Shown here: in pieces, positions 19,266-27,431 of the stretch | How positions within the stretch are numbered: position 1 is the first letter of the stretch | Layout of the letters: each line of letters starts with the position of its first letter | Source: Gorillibacterium timonense | GTDB taxonomy: Bacteria; Bacillota; Bacilli; Paenibacillales; NBRC-103111 | DNA: 64,000 nucleotides | Assembly: GCF_001457415.1 (NCBI RefSeq) | Contig: NZ_LN881720.1 | Coordinates: 1-64,000 of the forward strand | Direction of reading: 5' to 3' | The notes under the pieces: generated by a model | The model's input: only the letters and a program-made list of their open reading frames with translations | What the model was told of the DNA's origin: nothing | Database searches by the model: none | Translations under genes and position numbers: made by a program

Positions 19266-20531
19266 GTGAACGTGAACGGTGAAAAACGGTGCTGGCGTGC
19301 GGACAAGCTGGGGCATCTCGGTTCGTCGATCTTCGCGGAGGTGGGAGGTTGGAAGGCGGAGGCACGGAGGAACGGACGGGATGTCATCGATCTGAGCATC
19401 GGGAGCCCGGATCTCGGCCCGTCCGAAGAGATCCGCCGGGCGCTTGCGGAGAGCGCGCTGCGAGAGGATAGCTACTCATACCCCGGTACTTCGGGAAGTT
19501 TGGCGTTCCGGGAAGCTGCCGCCGACTGGATGCAGCACCGGTTCGGCGTCCGTCTCGATCCGCGGGAAGAGATCGTCTCGCTCATGGGCTCGCAGGATGG
19601 GCTCTCGCATCTCGCGCAGGCGGTATGCAATCCCGGCGATCTAGCCATCGTTCCGAATCCAGGCTATCCGATCTATACCGGCGCGTTGGCTTTGGCCGGG
19701 GTGAGGCGCTGGCTCCTGCCGCTTCGCGAGGAGAACGGCTTCCTGCCGAACCTCGCTTCCATCCCGGAGGAGGTGTGGCGGGAGGCAAAGTTCATCCTGC
19801 TGAACATCCCCGGCAATCCAGCTTCCGCCCGCGCGGATCTGGCCTTCTTCGAGCAACTGATCGCTTATGCGCGTCGATACGGGGTACTGGTCGTCCACGA
19901 TCTGGCCTATTCGGAGATGGGCTTCGACGGCTATCGCCCGATCAGCATCTTCCAGGCGGAGGGCGCTCTCGAGTATGCGGTGGAGTTCCATTCCTTCTCC
20001 AAGAGCTTCAACATGGCCGGCTGCCGCATCGGCTTTCTGGCCGGGAACCGGGAGGCGGTGGGGGCTTTGCGCGAGCTGAAGGAGAACATCGACTTCGGCG
20101 TGTTTGAGCCGGTGCAGGCGGCAGCGGTAACCGCCTTGCGGCAAGCGATGGCGGCGGGGGATGGCGTAGGTGAAGGTGACGGCGCGGGAACAGGCGGAGC
20201 CGGGGAAGGAGTCGGCCGGCTGTACGAACGACGCCGCGATCTCCTAATCGAGGCGCTCGCCCGCGAGGGCTGGGCCGTGCCGAAGCCGGCTGCGACCATG
20301 TTCACGTGGACGCGGCTGCCGGAGGGCTTCCGCCACCTAAGCTCGCGCGAGTTTGCTCGCGGGCTCCTCGCCGCGACCGGCGTGGCGGTCATCCCCGGAG
20401 ACGCCTTCGGCTCTGAGGGAGAAGGCTATGTGCGTATCGCGCTTGTCGGAGACGATGAGCGGCTTCTGGAGGCCGCCCGGCGGATCGGCGGTTACCTGCG
20501 GGAGAATGCGGATATGCTCGCGGGCCGATGA
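19266..20531 (+). CDS. class I/II PLP-dependent aminotransferase
   Basis: A 421-residue enzyme resembling aspartate or LL-diaminopimelate aminotransferases. Seen: substrate-site SIGSPDLGPSEEI, YPGTSGSLAFREA, NPGYPIYTGA and the PLP lysine Lys246 in FHSFSKSFNMAGCRIGF. The exact substrate is unassigned. Odd: a Gly/Ala/Glu-rich run (residues about 297-317, AAGDGVGEGDGAGTGGAGEG) that looks like a low-complexity insertion between helices. The start is GTG 19266, with AGGGAG 8 bases upstream; the longer reading to 19215 overlaps the promoter. Confidence 0.85.
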   Translation: MNVNGEKRCWRADKLGHLGSSIFAEVGGWKAEARRNGRDVIDLSIGSPDLGPSEEIRRALAESALREDSYSYPGTSGSLAFREAAADWMQHRFGVRLDPREEIVSLMGSQDGLSHLAQAVCNPGDLAIVPNPGYPIYTGALALAGVRRWLLPLREENGFLPNLASIPEEVWREAKFILLNIPGNPASARADLAFFEQLIAYARRYGVLVVHDLAYSEMGFDGYRPISIFQAEGALEYAVEFHSFSKSFNMAGCRIGFLAGNREAVGALRELKENIDFGVFEPVQAAAVTALRQAMAAGDGVGEGDGAGTGGAGEGVGRLYERRRDLLIEALAREGWAVPKPAATMFTWTRLPEGFRHLSSREFARGLLAATGVAVIPGDAFGSEGEGYVRIALVGDDERLLEAARRIGGYLRENADMLAGR

Positions 20532-20554
20532 GCGAGTACAGGGGAAGTGCGGGA

Positions 20555-20590
20555 AACGCAGATAACGCGGATAACGCAGATAACGTGGAA
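20555..20590. repeat. four 9-bp tandem repeats
   Basis: Units AACGCAGAT, AACGCGGAT, AACGCAGAT, AACGTGGAA directly after the aminotransferase stop and before its terminator. Probably slippage in a non-coding tail; no function seen. Confidence 0.85.
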
Positions 20591-20596
20591 ACCAAA

Positions 20597-20656
20597 AACG
20601 AAGCTGTCCCGTACAGGATAAACGATCCTGCTGACCGGACAGCTTCGTTGTTTTTT
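20597..20656 (+). terminator. aminotransferase terminator
   Basis: A 13-bp perfect stem AACGAAGCTGTCC (20597-20609) / GGACAGCTTCGTT (20637-20649) with an inner CAGGAT/ATCCTG stem, then a run of T. Confidence 0.92.
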
Positions 20657-20790
20657 GCATTAGGGGAGGGGAATGGGGTATTACCGCTCGCCACACTGTT
20701 GCGCTTTAGATGGAACGGAGAGCAGAGCTGGGACAACTCGCTTTCTGGAGCACGGCTCTACAGGTCACCCCGTTTGAAGATACGCTCTAA

Positions 20791-22761
20791 TCAGGCTTGC
20801 GCCGATTCTGCCTGAAGCTCTTCCACTTCCCGCAGCCATAGGGCCGCCGAAGCATCGCTCGGCATGCGCCAGTCTCCGCGCGGCGACAGGCTGACCGTTC
20901 CGACCTTCGGGCCGTCCGGCAGACACGAGCGCTTGAACTGCTGGGTGAAGAATCGGGTGAAGAACACCTTCAGCCAGCCGACGAGCTGCTCGCGGGTATA
21001 CCCCTTGCCGAAGGCTTCCTCGGCGAGATAGAGGATTTTGCCCGGTCCGGCTCCGGTACGCAGCATGTGATAGAGGAAGAAATCGTGCACCACATAAGGG
21101 CCGAGAATGTCCTCCGTGAGTTGGACGATCTCACCCGTGGGCGACGGAGGCAAGAGCTCGGGGCTGATGCCGGTGTCGATGATGCTTAGGAGATACTTGC
21201 GGGCCGTCTCATCCGCTTCGTGTTCGGCGTACCATTTGACGACGTATTGGATGAGCGTCTTGGGAATGCCTCCGTTGACGCCGTACATGGACATATGGTC
21301 TCCGTTGTAGGTGCACCAGCCGAGCGCGAGCTCGGAGAGGTCTCCCGTCCCGACGACAATTCCACCGTTCTTGTTGGCAAGGTCCATTAGGATCTGCGTG
21401 CGCTCCCGGGCTTGAACGTTCTCGTAGGTGAGATCGTGCACCTCCGGGTCATGCCCGATATCGGCAAAATGCTGCAGGCACGCCGCCTTGATATCGACCA
21501 CCTTCAGAGTGGCGCCGAGCGCGTTGATCAAGCCGACGGCGTTGTCGTACGTCCGGCTGGTGGTCCCGAAGCCAGGCATCGTGACCGCCAGCACGTCGCT
21601 TGCTGGACGGCCGAGCCGCTGCATGGCGCGCACGGCAACCAGGAAGGCGAGTGTCGAGTCGAGCCCGCCGGAGATGCCGATGACGAGCTGCTTGACGCCG
21701 ATATGACTCACTCGCTTCATGAGGCCGGAGGTCTGGATCGATAGGATCTCCTGGCAGCGTTCATCACGGCGCAGGGGGTTGCCCGGAACGAAGGGACTCG
21801 CGTCTATCGTGCGGGCGAGCTTTCGGTTCGGAGCAAGCGTCTCCGATGGATCGCTGAAGCGGATAACCCGGTAGCCGCGTCCGCCTTTGCCTGCGCGGAA
21901 GGTGCCCATGATCATGCGCGAGTATTGCAGGCGGGGGATGTCGATGTCGGCCGTGATCATGCGGGTCTCTTGCGTGAAGCGCTCCGATTCGGCCAGCATT
22001 TGTCCGTTCTCGGCGATCAGGGAGTGGCCGCCGAATACGAGGTCAGTGGACGATTCGCCGGTGTTGCAAGCTGCGTAGACGTATGCGGCGACGCAGGAGG
22101 CGGATTGGCTCGACACCAGCTGACGCCGGTAATCCGCTTTGCCGACCAGCTCGTTGCTGGCGGACGGGTTGAACAGCAGCACCGCTCCTGCTTGGGCAAG
22201 CAGGCTGCTCGGGGGAACGGGCACCCAGAGGTCCTCGCAGATTTCAATGCCGAAGGCCAGATTGTCGTCCTCTTCGGAGACGAACATCAGGTCGTTGCCG
22301 ACGGGAACGGCTTGCCCGCCGATGCGCAGCTCCGACGCTTCCAGCTCCTCGGCTCCGGCAAACCAACGAGGCTCGTAGAATTCGCTGTAGCCGGGGATGC
22401 AGGTCTTGGGCACGAGGCCTAGGATGAGGCCGTTCTGCAGCACGGCGGCGCAGTTGAACAGCCTTCCCTTGATATCGACGGGCAGGCCGACGATCACGAT
22501 CAGGCTCTTGCCCGCCGTTCCGGCGGCGATGGTCTGAAGCGCTTGAAGCGCGGAATTCAGCAGCTGGCGCTGCATAAAGAGATCTGCGCAGGTATAGCCC
22601 GTGATGCAGAGCTCCGGCAGGATAAGGTATTCCACCTGTTCACTTTCTGCCAGAACGATCGCTTCGAGAATTTTCGCGGCATTATAGGTACAGTCGGCCA
22701 CGCGCAGCTCAGGCGAAGCGGCGGCCACTCTTGCGAAACCATGCTTGTACAACTTCATCAC
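20791..22761 (-). CDS. nadE: glutamine-dependent NAD+ synthetase (two-domain)
   Basis: Makes NAD+ from nicotinic acid adenine dinucleotide, using glutamine as ammonia source. 656 residues, the long two-domain form. Seen: N-terminal nitrilase-type glutaminase triad Glu50 (LPEL), Lys119 (LVPKT) and Cys175 (EICEDLW), then the C-terminal synthetase with the ATP-pyrophosphatase loop SGGLDST at residues 364-370. The length and fold distinguish it from the short ammonia-dependent enzyme of B. subtilis. ATG 22761 or the next codon may start; GAAGGACAGG lies upstream. Confidence 0.95.
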   Translation of the reverse strand: MMKLYKHGFARVAAASPELRVADCTYNAAKILEAIVLAESEQVEYLILPELCITGYTCADLFMQRQLLNSALQALQTIAAGTAGKSLIVIVGLPVDIKGRLFNCAAVLQNGLILGLVPKTCIPGYSEFYEPRWFAGAEELEASELRIGGQAVPVGNDLMFVSEEDDNLAFGIEICEDLWVPVPPSSLLAQAGAVLLFNPSASNELVGKADYRRQLVSSQSASCVAAYVYAACNTGESSTDLVFGGHSLIAENGQMLAESERFTQETRMITADIDIPRLQYSRMIMGTFRAGKGGRGYRVIRFSDPSETLAPNRKLARTIDASPFVPGNPLRRDERCQEILSIQTSGLMKRVSHIGVKQLVIGISGGLDSTLAFLVAVRAMQRLGRPASDVLAVTMPGFGTTSRTYDNAVGLINALGATLKVVDIKAACLQHFADIGHDPEVHDLTYENVQARERTQILMDLANKNGGIVVGTGDLSELALGWCTYNGDHMSMYGVNGGIPKTLIQYVVKWYAEHEADETARKYLLSIIDTGISPELLPPSPTGEIVQLTEDILGPYVVHDFFLYHMLRTGAGPGKILYLAEEAFGKGYTREQLVGWLKVFFTRFFTQQFKRSCLPDGPKVGTVSLSPRGDWRMPSDASAALWLREVEELQAESAQA

Positions 22762-23286
22762 CTGTCCTTCTGAGGAGTGCCATTATCCAATTTCTTCTCA
22801 TTGTACCCCAAGAACGGGGATCTGTAACAGTCCGGGTGAAACCCTTTGCTTTGCCGAGATGTCTTTCCCGATGATGTCGAAGAGGATTCAAATGAGGCAA
22901 CATCGTGAAAATTGCAATCGTCTCTACCGCATGCAGGTCAATTTCGCTAGGATGGAGGAAATGGCCTATTCCTGATCCGCCGGGGGATGTACTAATGAAG
23001 GATGATGTGGAAGAGTTTGAAAGGAGCCTATTGTATTTTAGCAAAGTGTTCACGGAGAACAATTCCCACCTTGAACGTCTTCATTCCATAAGCAATCGGG
23101 CTTTAACAGCGATCGGAGGAACCCTCTGACCCGCAGCGACTCCATCGCATAAAGTCAAGCACTGAATTTTAGATTGAACCATAAAAACCGGAGTTCCTTG
23201 TTCATTTATTTTAAATCAATTTCTTCGATGGAAATCTGGCCAATGAGTTCAATCGCAAGCTCTCAGATTGAGCTGAATTTAATTAT
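22762..23286. other. gene-poor interval of about 525 bases
   Basis: One weak candidate exists: a 44-residue reading frame from ATG 22995 to 23129 on the plus strand (MKDDVEEFERSLLYFSKVF...), with no convincing ribosome site. Overlapping longer frames on either strand look like chance. No RNA gene was recognised. Confidence 0.5.
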
Positions 23287-23338
23287 AAAATCAAAGAAAC
23301 TCGCTGCCTTTTTATCAGGCGCGAGTTTCTTTGATTTT
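23287..23338. terminator. bidirectional terminator
   Basis: A perfect 18-bp stem AAAATCAAAGAAACTCGC (23287-23304) / GCGAGTTTCTTTGATTTT (23321-23338) with an inner GCC/GGC pairing. It lies 16 bases beyond the stop of the minus-strand toxin-like gene. Confidence 0.92.
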
Positions 23339-23353
23339 GAATCAGGCTTGGAT

Positions 23354-24151
23354 TTATAACGATTCGGTAAATCCTTGAGAGATGGCTTGTCTATCTTCAG
23401 GACTGTCAAACCCATCCCCCCAGATAAACCCAGCTCCGTCGCCGCCAGAATAGAGTATAGGAAGTGAAAATAAAAAGCTTCCGGTAAAACCATAATTGTA
23501 ATTTCCAAACCATTCGCTCGTCCGGTATGATTGGCCCCATCTAGTGATAGCTAACCACCCCTTATCATGTGGAGCATATCCAGGTTGAACTTTATAATCC
23601 CATTCGCCTCCACCTCTTACTTTCGCTACCCAAACACTACTGGCGATTATATATGCACTTGCTGGTGTTCCAGGAAATTTGGAATATGATTGGTAAATGC
23701 TTTGTATGAAATCTCTATTACCCAATGCGATATGATATGCATCCAAGATGGAGGGACCGCTCATTAAGGATGAAAATGACTGCTTTTCCATATCCCTCTG
23801 AAATTCTGTAGCAATGATTTCATCCCGCGAGCGTGTAACAAATGAATAAGTTTCATCGAAGTAAGCATATCCTTTGGATACAGCAATGTTTGCATCATTC
23901 ATTCTTTCTATGTACAGGTTATAAGTTGATTCTTGGAGTCCTACTTCTTTTGGGTTAATCTCTGCGATCACTATTTTACCACTTTCATCCACTTGAAGCA
24001 GATTCAACTCAATTAATGTTGAATGAATAGATTGGAGTTCTTGATCTGTAGGTTCAGTTGCCGACGTTACACCTTCATTAGCAGATGCAAACGAAGTAAA
24101 TGCGGTGAACAATAGAAGAAACATTAATGTAATATATATCAATTTTTTCAT
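23354..24151 (-). CDS. secreted protein with polymorphic toxin type 44-like C-terminal domain
   Basis: A 265-residue exported protein. Signal peptide MKKLIYITLMFLLLFTAFTSFASA, then a region of unknown type (about 30-170). The C-terminal region resembles the bacterial toxin 44 (Ntox44) domain as I remember it: GGEWDYK, then FGNYNYGFTG, then a Gly-rich stretch and GDGFDSPEDRQAISQGF. The biochemical activity is not proven for this domain. ATG 24151 follows a GGAGG-type site. The gene is AT-rich against GC-rich neighbours, suggesting transfer. A four-helix membrane protein gene is divergent, 95 bases away. It could be a non-toxic relative, for example a sporulation or wall protein. Confidence 0.65.
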   Translation of the reverse strand: MKKLIYITLMFLLLFTAFTSFASANEGVTSATEPTDQELQSIHSTLIELNLLQVDESGKIVIAEINPKEVGLQESTYNLYIERMNDANIAVSKGYAYFDETYSFVTRSRDEIIATEFQRDMEKQSFSSLMSGPSILDAYHIALGNRDFIQSIYQSYSKFPGTPASAYIIASSVWVAKVRGGGEWDYKVQPGYAPHDKGWLAITRWGQSYRTSEWFGNYNYGFTGSFLFSLPILYSGGDGAGFIWGDGFDSPEDRQAISQGFTESL

Positions 24152-24245
24152 AAATATACCTCCTTTTTATTGTGATCTAAGTATACCATTTATATAATAA
24201 ATATGTAAATAATACTCATAAACTAAAATAATATGGAGTTGATTT

Positions 24246-24671
24246 ATGATGAAGAAGGTCAACATTATCAGTTTTATTATGGGTCTAGGTTATTTTTTTA
24301 TGGTCCAATTATATGGAAATATCTATCGAATCAGCAGATTAACTGGATTTGAGCTCAAAACTGTCATTCTTACTGTTCAATGGATAATTGTAATTCTCTT
24401 TATCGGAGTCACTATCATTACCTTTTTTTATTCGAGAACTAATCTCCTCGATGAAAAGTACAAATACATTTCTGTAATCCTATGGTTGCCGTACTTTTTA
24501 CTCCTCAATTTCACCTTTACCAGGATATATCCAATTACAAACTCAGGGGAAATGGTCAGTCCAGCCATTGGTCTCCTCGTAATTTTTTTAACTCTCCTAT
24601 TCCCACTCTATGTGTTTATTATTTTATTCGTAAGCTCAATCGTCCCCTTCCGTGGTCAAAAGAAACAATGA
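24246..24671 (+). CDS. four-helix membrane protein, possible immunity partner
   Basis: A 141-residue membrane protein with four predicted helices (about residues 8-25, 42-62, 75-93, 105-132) and a basic tail RGQKKQ. No family recognised. GGAG 7 bases before ATG 24246. It is divergent from the toxin 44-like gene and shares its low GC. Small multi-helix membrane proteins often act as immunity factors beside secreted toxins; this is inference from position only. Confidence 0.7.
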   Translation: MMKKVNIISFIMGLGYFFMVQLYGNIYRISRLTGFELKTVILTVQWIIVILFIGVTIITFFYSRTNLLDEKYKYISVILWLPYFLLLNFTFTRIYPITNSGEMVSPAIGLLVIFLTLLFPLYVFIILFVSSIVPFRGQKKQ

Positions 24672-24731
24672 TGATGTGTTTTGAATCTACGCGCACTCTA
24701 AGAAAGAGTAAGGATCTCCTCTTGGTTCTCC

Positions 24732-24878
24732 ATGAGGAGGAAACAAGTGGCCGAGCGGAAGACCCACCGTTATTACCGCTGCCCCTCCTGCAACCAAACC
24801 TTGCGCGTTCCGAAGGGGAAAGGAAAGCTCTCCATCACCTGCTCCCGCTGCCAAACGTCATTCGTTCGGAAAAGCTAA
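24732..24878 (+). pseudogene. zinc-ribbon remnant of a membrane protein gene
   Basis: An ATG-initiated 48-residue frame with Cys17-x2-Cys20 and Cys37-x2-Cys40 (YYRCPSCNQTLRVPKGKGKL...). I recall this zinc ribbon as the C-terminus of longer Paenibacillus/Bacillus membrane proteins (about 120 residues, with two hydrophobic segments upstream). Here the hydrophobic N-terminal part is missing and there is no ribosome site, so it is probably a truncated relic. It could still be a short free gene. Confidence 0.6.
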
Positions 24879-24966
24879 GCCATGCTAGCGGTGACCGCAA
24901 GCAGCTGAGGAAGAGGGCTCGGCATGATGCCGACACCCTACGTACCTTTTTCATGAATAACTGAAG

Positions 24967-25025
24967 AGCTCCTTCCGATTTGAATTCGAGAGTGATGATC
25001 GAATTCGTTTGGAAGGAGCTTTTTT
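24967..25025 (+). terminator. terminator of the truncated zinc-ribbon gene
   Basis: Outer stem AGCTCCTTCC (24967-24976) / GGAAGGAGCT (25011-25020), inner GAATTCGA/TCGAATTC pairing, then a T run. A second strong GGGAGGA plus ATG at 25042 opens only a 20-codon frame, so a deleted gene may have started there. Confidence 0.88.
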
Positions 25026-25202
25026 CGTAGGGAGGAACAGCATGCGGGGGCAGATTCATCTCGTTCAGGTATATCGGGAACTCTCATTCTGTCAATATTT
25101 ATTATAAAAATTGCTAAATATTAAAAAATATGGTGATAAGTATTTTATATCATGATAGCATTCGAATTGCATAATCTTACCGACAAGGAGAGAAGAAAGG
25201 AT

Positions 25203-25670
25203 ATGATGAAGATGATCGTGGAAGTCCTACCTAGCTACCGCATTGCTTATGTACGGCAGGTTGGTCCATATGGTCCGGCGAACATTCAGGCGATGGAGAA
25301 GCTAAAACAATGGGCCAGGGAGAAAAAGCTGTTTACCGAATCGGCAATTCTACTCGCATTTCCGCAAGACAATCCCGAAACAACCCTTCCTGAAGCCTGT
25401 AGATACGATGCAGGTATTGTCCTTCCCAAAGACTATCAAATGGATGATTCTCTTTGTGAAAATGAACTCTCTGGCGGGCAATATGCTGTTTTCAAAGTCA
25501 ACCACACCGTGGAAGGCGTTCAAAGAGCATGGGCTGAAATTTTTCCAGCTATCCAAAACAGTGGATATCAAATCGACAACAAACCGATTATCGAAAGATA
25601 CGCAGGCGACATGATGGCCAATGAGTTTTGTGAATTATGTGTACCGGTAAAAGAGGAGGGCCGAGTTTAG
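25203..25670 (+). CDS. stand-alone GyrI-like (AraC effector-binding) domain protein
   Basis: A 155-residue small-molecule-binding fold normally found at the C-terminus of AraC/MarR-type regulators or alone (GyrI, SbmC). Seen: RIAYVRQVGPYGPANIQAMEKLKQWA and SGGQYAVFKVNHTVEGVQRAWAEIF. There is no DNA-binding domain, so it may be a sequestering protein or a truncated regulator. The start is uncertain: ATG 25203 or 25206 after AAAGG; the in-frame ATG 25152 has no site. It lies in an AT-rich stretch with deletion scars. Confidence 0.75.
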   Translation: MMKMIVEVLPSYRIAYVRQVGPYGPANIQAMEKLKQWAREKKLFTESAILLAFPQDNPETTLPEACRYDAGIVLPKDYQMDDSLCENELSGGQYAVFKVNHTVEGVQRAWAEIFPAIQNSGYQIDNKPIIERYAGDMMANEFCELCVPVKEEGRV

Positions 25671-25753
25671 GCAGCGAGAAGGAGGACGGGACGCGGATCA
25701 AGGCTTGGTCGAACGGTGTTTCATAAGGGAGTACGGCCGCCAACAAAACAAAA

Positions 25754-25787
25754 AGACGGCACCAATCAGTGCCGTCTGGGTATTTTT
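25754..25787 (+). terminator. terminator after the GyrI-like gene
   Basis: A 9-bp stem AGACGGCAC / GTGCCGTCT with loop CAATCA, followed by GGGTATTTTT. Confidence 0.88.
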
Positions 25788-25877
25788 GAGTGATCTCAAG
25801 CAGGGGTACCGGGTCCGATCCTCTATAATCTTAGTATAAATTTCAGATCAGGATAAGTCTTTACTTTTTGAAGAAAT

Positions 25878-25896
25878 ACAGGTATTTTATACCTGT
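25878..25896 (+). promoter_or_regulatory. candidate operator upstream of the serine hydrolase
   Basis: A 7-bp inverted repeat ACAGGTA / TACCTGT with a 5-base AT centre (TTTTA), about 50 bases before the hydrolase start. The shape suits a dimeric repressor. Confidence 0.4.
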
Positions 25897-25947
25897 TGGT
25901 TGGCCAGCCGCGTAACCAAGCGGGACTTTCCGAGTGAGGAGTCGGGT

Positions 25948-26829
25948 ATGGAGTCATTTATTCAACATGTCCATGAGCTTGGCCTGCAGGTAAATGGGGT
26001 TATCGTAACGCAGAATGGCAGACGGCTACTGGAGCATGCTTTTGTCCCGGATAAGCGGCAGCGGATTTATTCCTGTACGAAAACGTTCCTAGGAACGGCC
26101 TGCGGGGTCGCCCTTGATCAAGGGCTTTTTTCTCTTCACGACCAGGCGGTGAACTACTTTGCCGATGAATGGGCTTTGACCTCGGCGGATCGCCGGCAAT
26201 GGGAGCAGGTCACCATCGAGCGTCTCTTGACCATGTCGATTGCCGATTTCCCCTTTTCCTGTAAGAGCGAGAAGAACTGGCTGAATGCAATCCTCGACCT
26301 GCCTTTACCGGAGATAAGCCGCAAACAGCTCAATTATTCCAATGTGCCGACTTACTTGCTCTCGATCATCCTGGAAAGGGCCTCGGGTCGGAAAACCTGG
26401 GAGTTCATGGCGGAGCATGTATTCACGCCTCTGGACATAGAGCCGGTTGCCGATGGAGCCAACTGTCCGGAAGGTTATTTTATCGGAGGATACGGCATAG
26501 CCGCTACGCTCCGTGAGTTGGATCGGCTGGGGCACCTGTATGGCAATGATGGCGTATACCAAGGGCGACGGATCGTCTCGGAGGAATGGACTCGGGAGGC
26601 GATGAAGCCGCATGGTATGAAACCCGAGGGGAACGGCGGGTATGGGTATCTGATGTGGAGCGTTCCGGGTGTCGGCGCGATGATAGCAGGCATGCTGGGG
26701 CAGATTTGCCTCATCTGTCGGGACAAGAACGCGGTGATTACGATCCTGTCCGATCTCCCGGACCGCAGCGGGCAAGAGGATATCCTGTACAAGCTGCTGT
26801 GGGACGATTTGTATGCCAATCTATCGTAG
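25948..26829 (+). CDS. serine hydrolase, beta-lactamase class C family
   Basis: A 293-residue penicillin-binding-protein-fold hydrolase. Seen: SxxK as SCTK (Ser42-Lys45) and the YxN motif as YSN (130-132); a third KTG-type motif is not clear. No signal peptide is evident, so it is probably cytoplasmic and acts on an ester, peptide or lactam of unknown identity. The start is ATG 25948, with GAGGAG 6 bases upstream; a TTG reading from 25900 lies inside the operator region. A decayed phosphatase gene follows after 16 bases. Confidence 0.8.
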   Translation: MESFIQHVHELGLQVNGVIVTQNGRRLLEHAFVPDKRQRIYSCTKTFLGTACGVALDQGLFSLHDQAVNYFADEWALTSADRRQWEQVTIERLLTMSIADFPFSCKSEKNWLNAILDLPLPEISRKQLNYSNVPTYLLSIILERASGRKTWEFMAEHVFTPLDIEPVADGANCPEGYFIGGYGIAATLRELDRLGHLYGNDGVYQGRRIVSEEWTREAMKPHGMKPEGNGGYGYLMWSVPGVGAMIAGMLGQICLICRDKNAVITILSDLPDRSGQEDILYKLLWDDLYANLS

Positions 26830-26845
26830 AAAGCGGGGAAAGCAC

Positions 26846-27233
26846 TTGGGGCAGGTAACGTTTGCCGTGTTCACCGATCTGCATTACGACAGAATCTCGG
26901 GTGGAGACCGGCGGCTGGACGAGTTTCTAAACACGGTTCGCAGGACGGACCCGGACTTCATCATCGAGCTGGGGGACCTGTGCCATCCTATGGAAGAAAA
27001 CCGGTTCCTGCTGGAGAGGCTGGAACAGGCCGGTGTCCCCTGCTATCACGTCATTGGCAATCACGATTCGGATCGATCTTGTCGATATCGAAGGAATGAA
27101 GGGAAGCTATCGGCATCTGACGCCGGCAGACGCGGGCATCGTGAATAATCGCTGGAACGGAATTTCGATGGAGCCGGTTGTTTCCTCTCTGCGGATAAAG
27201 GCAAAGCGGTCTGCTCCCGAGAGGGATCTTTGA
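26846..27233 (+). pseudogene. metallophosphoesterase, frameshifted and truncated
   Basis: The N-terminal catalytic motifs are present: FTDLHYD (metal site 1), ELGDLCH and VIGNHD. Just after GNHDSD the open frame changes: residues such as LVDIEGMKGSYRH continue in a different frame to a stop at 27233, while the original frame stops at 27148. About 130 codons remain of a family that is usually about 250-300 residues, and the C-terminal metal-binding His motifs are missing. The likely start is TTG 26846 with GGGGAA upstream. Confidence 0.8.
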
Positions 27234-27338
27234 ATGGTATGATGTTACAGTTGAGATGTATTTCCAAAAAATAGTTAACTGTAGTAGTTTTGATATTAGG
27301 TAAATAAACCGCACTATATAGAAAGGAGAGGTTTGGAT

Positions 27339-27431
27339 ATGTCAGAAATTATGAGGTATGAGGGAAATGTAGGGCAATCCATTGAGGCACAGGTGAATGG
27401 CGCACTCGACGTAAAGGGGACACATCAATGA
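27339..27431 (+). CDS. 30-residue peptide, translationally coupled to the toroid protein
   Basis: A very strong site GAAAGGAGAGG lies 7 bases before ATG 27339. The frame runs 30 codons and its TGA overlaps the next start (ATGA, 27428-27431). The opening MSEIMRYEGNV recalls the first residues of a family of radical SAM proteins, but everything after differs, so it may be the stub of an internally deleted gene. A real leader peptide is also possible. Confidence 0.6.
   Translation: MSEIMRYEGNVGQSIEAQVNGALDVKGTHQ

Noticed and set aside
20555..20590. Possible CRISPR-like or iteron array
   Set aside because: Only four 9-bp units without spacers, right behind a stop codon; simple tandem repeat.
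22709..23062. Minus-strand 117-codon frame upstream of nadE
   Set aside because: No ribosome site, no recognisable family, and it overlaps the nadE leader region; chance frame.
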